NCBI GenBank assembly: GCA_018287875.1
Contig: JAGVVL010000001.1
Location: forward strand, 372,001-436,000
DNA: 64,000 bases
Reading direction: 5' to 3'
From: Nigrospora sphaerica
Lineage: Eukaryota; Ascomycota; Sordariomycetes; Amphisphaeriales; Apiosporaceae
The notes beneath the pieces were generated by a model. That model saw only the letters and a list, made by a program, of their open reading frames with translations. It did not search any database and was not told the DNA's origin. The position numbers and the translations under genes were made by a program. Shown here piece by piece: positions 32,795 to 44,900 of the stretch (positions are counted from its first letter, which is position 1; each line of letters starts with the position of its first letter).

Positions 32795-34174
32795 AGATGG
32801 GAATCAAGGCTTGGGATCGGGAATGGGGTATCGTAATCGTGGATGAGGATGAACAATTGGTGGCCTCTGAAAGCCGTGGGCCAGCGGGATTTATCGAAAT
32901 GCGATCAAGGGTTGCTGGGAAGGCATGGAGGCGAGACCCCTCGGAAGGGTCCTCGTTGGACCCTGAAGCTTAGAGCTGCTGCTAGTCCCACCCTGACGTC
33001 AGACTGTTCTTAACACTCTGCATACAGACGCGGCAGACAATTCCCTATCTAGACGAACAAATTGCCAGCCGCTTGCATGGAAGCGAGGATTTGTCCGGGG
33101 TGTCAGGGCGGGACCCAATCATCCGCCGCAGTGAGGGAGGCCATCCTTCATTCCTGCTACGTCATTGGCTTTAAGAACCCCTGACCCCTCTCCAAGGGTC
33201 CATGCTAATAGGGTCCAAGTTGCTCCTAACGGCCCTATGGGTTCTCCATAAAGCGGCGTAGCCACGTCCCGCTTGGACGCACCACGGCCTAGGGCAATTA
33301 CCTCCAGTCTCAGGGTTTTCTGTCCGAGGGTGTACTCAGTACCAGTACAGGAAAAAGGTGAGCGGGCTCGGTGGGCAGTTGGGGGGCAGGAGGTGGACAA
33401 AACAAGTGACTCAGTCTACCTTCGACAGACTCTCGCGTTCACTTTTTATATATCCACAGCCATCTTCGCGGTATGTTCAAAGAACCGCGCTGGACACGCT
33501 AGGCATCTGTATTCATAAACTACGGCTGCTAATAGGATGGTTTAGTGATGCCGGACTGATATAGAGAGGCATTAGCGACTGGCTCGACTAGGTGTTAATT
33601 GAATGCACACTGATAGCTTGGTGTTTGAAGTGGAAGTGGAATGGGTCACTTGTTTCCCTCCCCCTCGGGGAGTATCTGAAGAGAGGTGGGTGCGGGGGCA
33701 GTAGGTATCAAGGTACGACCCCATCAGGACCCCTACCCCATACCTCTACAGTAAGCAGGCATGTACGCCGTCTGACGAATTTTTAGGCCTGAAGGCTTTT
33801 TTTCAGAGGTTATCCTCGTCTGTGCTAAGCCAGGAACCAATGGAGTCTGTTCCGCCTACCCCATACGACGGAGATTCCGCTCCGCGGGTTCGCTTGCATG
33901 GTTCCGCCCTGGCGGGCTTGGCCGCGGGCGTGCCCGGTCTCGCCACACTGTGGAACCCCGAATCCCGGAGCCTCTCCGAAGGCACTGATTGGAAGTCACA
34001 CCTGGTATTGAGGCTCAACATCCATGCTCTGCCCCTGGTGATCTGGCTGGGCCCCTCGTGTTCTGGCTCGGCCGCATGATTTAAGTACTTACCTCCTTGT
34101 TCTGTACTCAGGTACCGAGCTAATTACGTAATTGCAGGTCGTGACTTGACCTGTACAAATTTAGTGGCTTAACT
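32795..34174. other. Intergenic, no gene seen
   Basis: About 1.4 kb up to the LINE target site. Frames such as 33822..34079 (plus) lack domain resemblance. No repeat was recognised. Confidence 0.35.
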
Positions 34175-34187
34175 TATCTACATGTTA
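34175..34187. repeat. Left target-site duplication of the full-length LINE
   Basis: The 13-mer tatctacatgtta is repeated exactly at 39231..39243. Confidence 0.93.
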
Positions 34188-34297
34188 GAAAAAAAACTTT
34201 TTGAAACCGACCCCACATAGCGATAACTTCACAACCACGACTCTATAAGCTACCGGATAGCCCGGAAACTGTTCCTAGGGCTTCATTTAGCCTAGAA

Positions 34298-35656
34298 ATG
34301 GTCGATTCACCACCCTCGAGGCAAAGCGCGGGTGGTGGGAGCCGCCATAGGCCCGCCCCACCCCCCGAGCCGTCACCTCTGGACTCAAGAACACCATCGC
34401 TAGACAGCATTACAACACCTGGACGCAGTCCAGAGGATATACGCAGCACTATAAACGACTTTAAACGCTTCCTAGCTGGTGAAGTCAACATTGCGGCCTT
34501 AGCCGCAGCAGTTCAAGCCGCTATTCCGGTCCTAGAGACGGCGGCTAAGGAATCGGACAACCAGCCCAGCGTCGAAAGACGCATCAATGCTATCGAGAAC
34601 ACGCTGCAAGATATCTATAAGGAAATTAAAGCTCTTAAGACGTACGCTGCAGCCGCTACTGCCCTTACCGCCGCCACAGTGCCTAGGGCCCCCCAGGTAG
34701 CCAAGACTCTGCCTCCTCGACACGAACGGGAGGTAACGGTCAAGGCCGTAGGAACTGAAGGCCGCACCTACGAAGAGATCGTGCGGAAAGTTAACGCAGC
34801 AACAGGTAAAGAAACAGCAATAGCCACACGGAAGCTTCCTAGCGGAGACTATGCTATTACCTGCAAGACAGCAGAAGAGAAGCGACAGCTGGAAACTGAC
34901 CGGGCCTGGACTACCGAGGCCTTCGGAGAGAACGCCTCTATCCAGAAGAGAAAGATCCTGGTGGTGGCCTATAGCATTAACAAGGAAGCCATAAAGACGA
35001 ACCAAGGGCAGCTAGGAGTCCAACTCCGGAACCAGCCCGGTGGCCCGATCGACGTCCTAGAGGCCAAGCTCCCTCGCAACGCTAAGACCTCGTCTAGGAA
35101 GGTCACGGCCCTATATATTGTAGTACCAACGGTTTAACAAGCGGAACAGCTATACCGAGACGGCCTTATTTGGCAGTATAGCTACTATCTATGCGAGCCC
35201 TTCGCCGAAGGAGCCTAGCTTAAGCAGTGCTACCACTGCTACCGCTATAGATATATCGCCCGAGTCTGCTGCCACGCACGTAAGTGCGGGCTCTGCTCTT
35301 TAATAAAGCATAGCGATAAAGAATGCCCAGAAGCCGAGAATAAGAGCCGGTACTGCTGTCCAGTATACTAAGGACCACATATTACGTGGTCTAAGGAGTG
35401 TCCAATCCGCTAGGAGCAGGTCCAGATCGCCAAGGCTACTTATATCACGAGACTAAAGGGATTCGCACTGCCCTCGCAAGAACCCCCTAAGCCAATAGCC
35501 GAGGACTGGCAGACAGTATAGCCGCGAAAGCGTCGAGCAACTAGCTGCCGTACTAAAAGCACTGGCAGAGCCCGCAGCAGAACCCACGAAGAGACAGACA
35601 ACATGGACATCGAAACACCGGAGTCAACATTAAACAGCATCCACGCTCGACTATAA
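34298..35656 (+). pseudogene. LINE ORF1 (gag-like, zinc knuckle), stop-interrupted
   Basis: Starts at ATG 34298 and is open to TAA 35135-35137 (279 residues), then continues in the same frame, with three further internal stops, to TAA 35654-35656. The N-terminal part is Pro/Ser-rich, then helical (NDFKRFLAGEVNIAALAAAV). The distal part holds CCHC-type knuckles: QCYHCYRYRYIARVC and KCGLCSLIKHSDKEC. In the first knuckle the expected Gly-His is Arg-Tyr, which fits C/G-to-T/A change of His to Tyr. ORF1 proteins bind element RNA. As it stands the product would lack the knuckles. Confidence 0.85.
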
Positions 35657-35664
35657 CAACGCTA

Positions 35665-38600
35665 AGGATCCTACACTGGAACACGTAGAAAAGTAAGAAA
35701 GCACAGATCCTAGCAGTCGATACCATCTCCGAAGAGTACGACGTCCTAGCTATCCAAGAGCCCTAGCGAAACTTACATATGCCGACCACCTACTGCCCGA
35801 GATCCTCTCCATACTACCTTCTCTATACCGCCGAGGAAGGCAGAGCTTGCATTTACATTAATAAGAAGCACCCCTTAGTACAGTGGACTTATAAGGCGTA
35901 ATTAGACAGGTGTAATATCATAATCCAGTTACTAGATGGTCCTATAACAGTTATCTGCGTATACTCGCCTCCTCTTAGATCGATTAGCAGATCGGACTTG
36001 CCAGCTATTGAAGCCCTCCTTACCGGTCCCTAGCTAAGACGAACAGTCCTCGTAGGAGACTTTAACGTCCACCACCCTATCTAGGGAGGATATAACGTCC
36101 GACCTTATAAGGCAGCCGATAAGCTACTCCAGCTAGCAGAATCCTAGAGACTCCAGCTTATCACTCCCCCTAGAACACCGACATAGACTCGAAGAGGGTG
36201 CATGGACTCCACGATCGACTTAGCGTGGGCCACGGACGATCTCCGAGCTGCCTACAACGGGTACGCCCTATATGCTGGATCCGATCACCTCCCCTAGGTG
36301 ATACGCGTAGCTGGACCCTATATAGACCGCTAAGATAGGCCACGACGCAGCTGGAAAACAGCTGACTATAGCCAGGCGAAGGCAGAAGCGGCATACCTAC
36401 CATAGCCAGGGCGACTCGAGACACTAAAAGAAATCGATAGCTACATTAAAACGTTAACTAAGGAATTAACTTGGATAGCCGACCTAGTTGCCCCCCTCCG
36501 CTACTCTAAAGGGAGAGGCAAAGCCTAGTGGAACCACGAGACAGAAGAAGCTATAGAGAAGGAGCGAAGAGCCCAGCGGATATAGCTTTCCGATAGGACG
36601 GACATAGCTTGGCGAGCCCTCCGGTAGTCAACTCTCTTAAAGAAGAAAGCAATCCGAGAAGCTAAGACGGCGTCCTAGAGACATATGCTCCACGAGGCGT
36701 TTAGCCAGCTAGCTGGCGTTTGGAATATCGCGAGATAGGCAAGAACGGAAGGAGCAGCACCGCCGTTACCCCCGGCAGTCCCTACACTTTACACACCGCG
36801 TAGCGAAGCAACAACCTATAAGGAGAAAACAGAGGCCTTCCAAGAGAGGTTCTATCCCCTCCTTAAGGCTACGTACACCGGCTTCCAAATAATAAACCGG
36901 CTCGCAGCGCCTCTCGATATAGACAGTAAGGTGACAGCAGAATAAGTCCAAGACGTCCTTACTAAGGCAGGCTAGTGGAAGGCACCTGGGCCAGACCAGC
37001 TTCCAAACGGATTCCTTAAACGCTTAGGAAAGCCCCTCTTCTAGGCCTTGGCCTCCTTAGCGGAAGCGTGCTGGTATATAGGATACTATCTAAGAGCGTT
37101 CCGGAAAGCAGTCACCGTTATCCTCCGGAAGCCAGGAAAGCAGCTAAACGAGTATCACTAAGCCGGCGGATAGAGACCTATCGTGCTGCTCAACATTATA
37201 AGGAAAGCGATCGAGAGCTTACTAACATAACAGCTAGCTAGCTTTGCCGAAGAGAACGGACTACTCCTAGACGAACAGATAGGCAACCGGAAAGGCCGCT
37301 TTACAGAAACAGCCTTACAGTTGCTAACGGACCTAGTTTGCATAGCCTGGAAATATAGAGGCGCAGCAACCCTTCTATCGCTGGATATTTCGGGCGCTTT
37401 CGACTTAGTCGACTATAGAAGGCTCCTCGCTAACCTGCGAGCGCTAAGGGTCCCTATATAGACTATTAGTTGGATCCGAAGCTTCCTATTTAACCGGTCC
37501 ACCATGTTATTCTTCGACGGCCAGGAATCGGACAAGATCCTAGTCCCAGTAGGCGTCCCGTAAGGCTCACCCTTATCGCCTATCCTCTTCTGCCTTTATA
37601 TAGCTGGTCTCTATAAGGCTCTCCGCGTTATACCAGGGATAGCCACTATAGCCTTCGTAGACAACACAAACCTCGTGGGCTTCGGCTTAAACCTAGAGTA
37701 GACTTGCGAGTAGCTGGAAGCCGCTTATAGGGTCTGTAAAGAATAGGCAGTTAGCCACGGCATGACCTTTGCAGTCTAGAAATATCACTTAGTCCACTTC
37801 TCTCGAAGACGGAAAGGTCCGGATATAAAGATAGCCTTAGAAGGTCACGAAATCGAACTAGAAGACTCCTGCCGCGTCCTTGGTATCCAAGTGGATAGAC
37901 GTCTCCGCTAGGACATCCACATCTAGTCGATATCGAAGAAAATGGCAACGCAGGTCTATGCTCTAGACCGGATAGCCGGCTCGATATAGGGCGCGTCTCT
38001 CTAGCGAGCCCGCCAAGTCTATACAGCCGTCGTACAGTCTGCGATAGGCTATAGAGCTTCAGAGTGGCACCGCCAGATCTCGAAAAATAGAGCTAAGGTA
38101 CTTAACGACGTCTAAACAGAGTGCCTCCGAAAAGTCACAGGAGCTTTCAAAGCCACGGCCACCGCAGTACTAGAAACGGAAGCTTATGTGTCCCCCTTAG
38201 ACACGTGGCTTAATAGAAGGGTGGCGGCATTAGAAGAGAGGCTCCAACAGCCGCGTATCGCATTACTTATCCAAGCGAGATACGATAGCGCAGCTAGATA
38301 GATCCTAACAAGACCGACTCGCCAGCGCAGACCGAAAGGCCCCGACGCTCCCGATCGTAAGAGGTGGCTAGACGAATGGCTAGCTGGAGACTCAGCATAT
38401 AAAGCTGAGGAGAGAGACTGGCTTCAAAGATAGTAACAAGCGCAGCAAAATCGAACAGCACGAACCCTAGTAGCAACTAAGATGCCGCCAGACAAGCACG
38501 TCCTTAAGCTCCATAAGGGACTCCATAAGGCCGAGAGCTCCATCCTCGTCTAAGCGAGGACTGGCAAGATTAGGCTGCGAGACTTCCTTTTTAAGCGTAG

Positions 38601-38841
38601 GGTCCTAGGCTTCGACAGCCCCTGGTGCGTCTGCGGTCAGGGCAGGGAGACCGTCCGGCATATCCTCGTTTTCTGCCCACGCGAAAGAGAAAGACGAGAG
38701 CATCTCGTCCAAGCTCTAGGAGGACCGATAGACACGGACAGGATGCTCGACACCCCAGGAAAAGCAGGAATTATCGTAAGATGGCTACTCCGCTCCGGAA
38801 GGCTGGACATGTTCCAGCTAGCGAATCAACTTATCAGCTAG
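35665..38841 (+). pseudogene. LINE ORF2 (endonuclease-reverse transcriptase), stop-interrupted
   Basis: One continuous frame of about 1058 codons with roughly 36 internal stops and no net frameshift. The APE-type endonuclease is visible (AIQEP, VLVGDFNVHHPI followed by a stop where Trp is expected, STIDLAWATD, GSDHLP). Reverse transcriptase blocks follow (KAPGPDQLPNGFLKRL, RPIVLLNIIRKAIE, SLDISGAFDLVDY, VGVP-stop-GSPLSPILF). The catalytic F-x-D-D box reads FVDN at 37654..37665, so one metal-binding Asp is lost. The C-terminal block is CVCGQGRETVRHILVFCP. The element cannot encode an active enzyme. The frame was followed from 35665 to 38841 in a single register. Confidence 0.9.
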
Positions 38842-39011
38842 GAAGCGGGCGCGCTGAGCCCGATCTCGGTATGGCAGGCCAAAGAGTAGATAGAAGCGGT
38901 ACGACGCAGCGGAACCTAGGTTTTTCACCCGGCCGGACGTTAGCCCGGAACGGTTTTCCTAGGCTAAGATGCGCAGGGGTCCTCATGGCCTAAATAGGTC
39001 GCTAGGTGTAA

Positions 39012-39243
<232 letters not shown>

Positions 39244-40349
39244 TGAGCTGTCGATCCTCAACTTAAAGTCTGAGACTTCTTCTGCTATGCAGATCTCCGG
39301 CAACACTCACTCTCATCACACATCCACTTTCACCCATCGTGCCTATCAACTTACCGTTCATCGCAATGGAAAAAGATACAACTCGAGTAGGTTGTAATAC
39401 GGTGCCCAAGGGGGCTGCCCGCCATAGCAAGCCATATACGATAGATAAGTAGATGAGCCTGAAAGCTGGCATCGTCATAGCACCTATGCACTAGCTACTC
39501 CCAGCAGACGACCCGGTCTACTTTTGGCTCCGTAGGCAAAGGGACACGCGAATGGAACTACGCTTATTTAACGGTAACAAAAATTGGATTTGATGGGGTT
39601 ATTGCTTGGTGCTTTATTAGCTGGTCGTCCGAGAGAAGGTACGCAGTACGCACCATCTCAGCCATACAATAATGCCGGAATATTCAGTGAAAGCAATCGC
39701 TTCATAATCTGTGTAGTCTCAAATCTCGGATGGTGCAAACAAGCTCGGAAAACCCATATATCCATATCTGTTAGTGTTAAGGTCTACAGTGGCACGATGT
39801 GAAGTTCAGCCAACATTCGACGATATGAAAGTGATGTGGGAAACTTACCTTTTTAGCTGCAGTTCGCATAAAAGCTTGGTTACGATTAGATATAGTGGCT
39901 TCTGGATAGGTCCTCTTTCCAAGTATGAGATTTCAAATTCTCGGAAGCCAAGCATTGAGACGCAAAATCCGTCTTATTTCACTCGGAGGTGCATCTTGCA
40001 GCAGGCGCAGAATCCGGAACGGGGGGTTCGAATTCTTGTCTACGGCTGGACGAAATGTAGAACCCAGGGCTGATGCTCAAGCCACCTGCACCTGTTTTCA
40101 TCGAGAAGGAGACACCGATAGCGGACCTGTCGCGTATCAAAATGTGACTCCACACTTGCTGCGAGGTAACTGAGGCCCCTATTAGCGCGGCAGGACTTCA
40201 AGAGGCGAGCAAGACCTGCGTACTGCATGCTCGCTGTTCGGTGTCTCGCGTTTTCTGTGTTTGCGAATGGGGCAGCTGGGCCAGTGTCCTTGGGTGCAGG
40301 CCGCGGCTAAAAGCAAAGCATGACCCCATTTTCAACCTTCCGTGCGCAG
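39244..40349. other. Intergenic, no gene seen
   Basis: AT-richer than the flanking genes; only short unrelated frames. A tRNA-like GGTTCGAATTC string near 40026 has no matching cloverleaf. Confidence 0.35.
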
Positions 40350-41404
40350 TCATTGTTGTGTTACGCTGGCAACAAATAGAGTCAAAGTCTGCAGCGTAGT
40401 CTGGACCAAGAGAGTCAGCTGTTCTGTAAAATTCTGTCCGGGGCTACCGAATGGTCCGGACTTGCGAGGTACGCGATGGCTTTTCGACTGCAAACCAACG
40501 CCATCGCACATTTCCTGCAGCGCTGCCAAGGGTTTTGTAAACCACCTTAGCGTTTGGGACTTCGGGAATTTGGCGCTAGTTAATCGCAATGCGGAACTGT
40601 TTCATGAGGGCCTTCATCTCCTTGAGCTCTTGTTATTGTTGGTGCATGCCAGCTTGCGTTTGCTGCGTTTGCTGAATATCGTGACGGATGTCTTCGTGTC
40701 CTCACGCTCTAGGGCTGAATTGGCTTGTGAACGAGCAACTGTCAACTGCCCAACAGCATTGACAGAGTTATTCAGGGTTTGTTACTGGCTATGGACATTG
40801 CAGACCGTGGTCTCAACGGCAGTCACCGCCAGCCAAACGAGTAGCAGCTGACCCGAGAGATCGCGAGAGGATGATTCGATCGTGTTCAACTTGTCAGTAT
40901 GAAGTAGGTAGATTTTTTAGCCGGTGGCAAGGAGCTTCGGGACGGCTTCAAGATTTTGGGTATAAGCCACGAGATTCTGGGCCACTGCGGCAGCGGTGTG
41001 CTGGCATTGGCCCTGTTGAACGAATGTGTTGTTTTTTTCTATCTTGACAGAATAAAAGGAAAGAAGAGAATACGCTCAGGGCACTCTCAATTGTAGAAAT
41101 GATTCCTTCATGGGGATGACACATAACCTGGATCCCGTGATGGCCTGTTTCCAACTGGCCCTGGAATTGAGTGGACACGGACTGAATCACGCTCAGCGCG
41201 CTGGAAGATACGCAGGTCCTCTTGTCGACTCTTGCAGGTGTCGAAGTAGCGGGCGATGCCTTGAGCGCCTTGGAGGTCGAGCGACAAGAGACCCGTGACC
41301 GAGGGGGTCAGACTCAGGCCGTTGGCCATGGTTGACGCAAAGAGCGATCCAGTAAACCCAAGGATGCTTAGGATACCAAGTACATACTTAGAAGTGTCGG
41401 ACAA
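40350..41404 (-). pseudogene. Decayed STAND-type N-terminal domain gene
   Basis: The ATG at 41329 opens MANGLSLTPSVTGLLSLDLQ, close to the fungal N-domain that starts many STAND/NACHT and related proteins (MAxxLSxxASVxGLxSLxLQV...). The frame ends after about 73 codons. Further pieces on the same strand, in shifted frames with stops, still look coding: a helical piece near 41190-40948 and a Gln/Lys-rich coiled-coil-like piece near 40690-40590 (KEMKALMKQFRIAI). No NTPase domain remains. It lies downstream of the large STAND gene on the same strand, so it may be a degenerate relative or independent debris. Confidence 0.5.
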
Positions 41405-41974
41405 AGGTAGTTGTGGTTGATTGGCTGAAGAAGGCTACATGAAGGGTATTGGAACCAGAGCAAAGAGGTAGGTAGTTAGTGCAGAGCAGTATTGAAAAAT
41501 GAGGGTTGGATGCAGTGCGTCAGCAGTGGAGGTAGCCGCGAGGCACTGAGCAGGATCGTGAGAAGCCGCATCGAACGTGGCGCGATCTACCTCAGGCACC
41601 AACGGGCATTCAGTTGAGAAGGCGTAGCGAGATAGATAACAATGGTACCGGGAAGACCTCGCCATGTTCGCTACGTTCTCTGTCAGCCTTGAGAAAGCCC
41701 CAGGTGACGCGGACGGTCACTGGGATTTGGAAAGTTGGATCACAGCAGCGATAGATTGAAACACTCGGGACGAAAAATGGTGTACAAAGGGAAGCCGCTT
41801 CCCAATACGATAAGTAACAACCGTATCATAACCCGTGCCATGTCGTCAAAGGCCAGCGCCACAACATGCATACACGCGCGGCCTTTTCCAACAAATTATT
41901 AGCGGAGGAGAGAAATGACGAGGAAAAAGAAAAAGTACTGCCGCCGTCACCTCTCCCTCATCTTGGCCCCGTCC
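41405..41974. other. Intergenic; 3' flank of the STAND gene
   Basis: Upstream region of the decayed N-domain gene and probable 3' UTR of the large gene. No feature recognised. Confidence 0.4.
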
Positions 41975-44900
41975 TCACACTTCTTCTTCCTTAACCGCCC
42001 CGCCGTTCTTAACCGTGCCATTCCCATTACCGTGGCCGATATCGTGACTGCGTCCGGTGTCGAACAGCTCCCAGTCCTTGAAGTCAGGGTCCAGGAGGTC
42101 GTCGTCGGCCTCGGCCTTGCCGGCGCCAAAGGTCTCGAGGTTCCACTTCTCGACACCCTCAACACCGCGCAGGTCGGCCTGGAACTCGCGGAACACGTCG
42201 GCGTTGAGCCGATCGTACTCGGCAAAGTCCTTGGGCCAGCGGCCCAGCCGCTCGACCGCCAACTTGAGCAAGTGCAGGTGCTGCCGAACCGTGGCTCCCG
42301 CGTCAGCCGCTACGACCCCGCCGTTGTGGCTGTAATCGTCGGCCTCGCTGACGGCCAGGTCGCCCACGTCGAATTGGGAGCCGCCGTCGCCAGCGATGCC
42401 GCCGTGGTGGCTGCCCTCCAGGAGGGCGCCCTCCATCTCGGCGTAGCCGGGGTCACTGAAAACACGTAGGATGTTCTCATGAATGGCAGCCGCCTTCTTG
42501 TAGTAGCGGTTGGCCATTTCGGGACTGCCCTTGGCCCCGCCGCCGCGGCCCTTCTGGTGGAGCTGGGCGGTGCCTGTGTACAGCTGGGCCAGAAAGACGG
42601 ACATCTCGAGAGTGCTGGGGTGGCGGGTGCCATGCACGCGGCGGCAGTTGTAAACGATGTGCTCGGCCATGCGCAGGGCCGCCATGTAGTCGCCAATCGC
42701 ATAGCGGGCGAGGATGAAGCGGCGCGCGAGTGCCATGACCACCGACGGATGCCAGTCGCGGTGCAACGCCCGGTTCTGCCAAAGCGTCGTCAGCACCCAC
42801 GCCAACGTCTGGTAGTCTTTCTGCTCGCCGACGAGGCCAATGAGTCGGTTGAGATAGGGTAGCGGCAGCGAGCTCAGGTTGACACGCAGCTCGCGCAACA
42901 CCACCAGCACGTCATGCACCAGGATGCCTGACGTTTCCAACATCAGCTCGCGCGCTGGGCCCTCGGGTACCGTCGCCAAGTCCCGCCCGCCAATGGTCAT
43001 GCCCAACACCAACACCAGCTTGGCCATCATGGGCGTGTGGTACGCCGCCTTGTGCCCCGAGATGTACTTGAAGCACGCCAGCGCCAAGTCGCACGCCGTG
43101 TCGTAGCGCCGAGCCTCGAGCAGCTGCTCCACCTGCACGTTGCCCATGATGCCCACGGACCGCACAATATCACGGCTCGTGTGGGTGCTGAAATGGTCCA
43201 GAACGCTCTGCAGGAACAGCCGCACCTGCGATTGCTGCGTGAGGTCGACCCGCTTGCCTTCAGTGTTGGTGAAGTAGTTGACATACTGCGTAAAGACGTA
43301 CGCCGCTGCTGTCTCGCGCTTGGAGCTGACCAGAACCCGGTGCAGCCGAGATGTCGAAAGGGACACATCGAAGAAGGTGCTCGACTTCTTACGAATCAGC
43401 TGCCGGAACTCTTCAAAGTACAAATACTGTGTTGTGAGCGACGCCAGTATCTCCGTCAACGTCGATGACGTGCGTCGCAGGCTGTACTCGAACTGCGCCA
43501 GGAAGACGATGCACTCACGGCCTCGTACCGTTAGGTCAAACGAAGCCTTCTTGGCGTTGGAAGCATCCTTCATGAAGATCTGACGGTAGATCTCCTGCTG
43601 CAGCTCGGTCGCCTTGTGCACCTGGTTCGTTGATATGTAGTTGGACGCAATCGTGGTAGCCGCCACCGTTAGACGGGTCGACGATGTCTCGCGGGAAAGG
43701 ATCTGCACGGTTGCCTCCTTGAGCTCGCGGGTAACCGTCTCCGTCTCCTTACGCTGGTTGCTCAAGCGCACAATCTCCGTGAGTTTGGAGAGTGACTCTT
43801 CGTGCGCCCAGCCATGCTGCTCGCGCACTGTCGTGACACGCTTCCGCAGAACGGTCACCGCGCGGTCGATCTGCGATGAAGATACCGACGTCGAGCTGGT
43901 GGAGCCCACAATCGTGGCCTGTTCCTCGTATATCATGTCAAGTATCGAGGAGATCTCATTGAAATCGATCTCGTCGGACTTCATGGCGAGGAGTTCCTCG
44001 TACAAGGTGATGGCCTGCGATTCGGTGGTCCTCGACTCCTGGCAGACGTTAGCCAGCAAAATTGTCGCCTTAATGGTAATGGACGCAGTTGCCCCAAAGA
44101 AGGTCTTGCACTGCGCATGGTAGTCCGTCGTGGTCTTGTGGATGACAGTGAAGGCGGTCCTCACGCTGCGAAGGCAGTTCATGTAGCGTTCGAACAACTC
44201 GCGGACGAAGGCCTGATCCTGGAACGAGGGATACACCTTCGGGCTCTTCAGGAAGGTGACGAACAAAGTCCGGAAATAGGGGATCGCGTCGGAGATCTGG
44301 CCCTTGCTCCAGAGTTCTGTCGCTACAATAACAACGGGCTTGAACGCGTCAGGCTTCGTCACCTCCGAGTCCTTGTTGAGGGCCCGGATGATCTTCTGGT
44401 AGTAGCTGACGAAGACAGGGCGCGGACGTGTCAATTCGGCCAAATCCCAAAGCGTCTTGATGACCTTGGAGTGATCAGGCCCGTAATGACTCGTGTAGTC
44501 GTCCAGCATCTCCTGTCTGATCAAAATGACGTTATCGGTCTGGGAGTGACGGCGATAGTAGGAGAGAAGGTCTTCGGTGACACGCTCGCGGAGCTTGTCG
44601 TCGACCTTGCGCCCACTACGCACGGCGCGGTAGATGCGCACGCGGACATCTTCCTCTTTGGTCTGGCGACGGCGAGCGTGATAGCACTCGGCCAGGCGCT
44701 CGGCCAGATGGATGTTCTTCTCGATGTCGCCTTGCGCAAGAGTGACATCCTGAACGCTAGTAGCGAAGAAGGAAGGCCAGACACTGCGCAGAACCCTCTT
44801 GATGAAGCGAGAAGCATCGTGCCATCGACGCTGGGAGATATACTGAACGATCAGGGTACTGCTGGCGCTGAAGACTTGCTGACTCATGCTGTTGGAAGTC

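Noticed and set aside
40015..40060. GGTTCGAATTC T-loop-like string
   Set aside because: No acceptor or anticodon stem around it.
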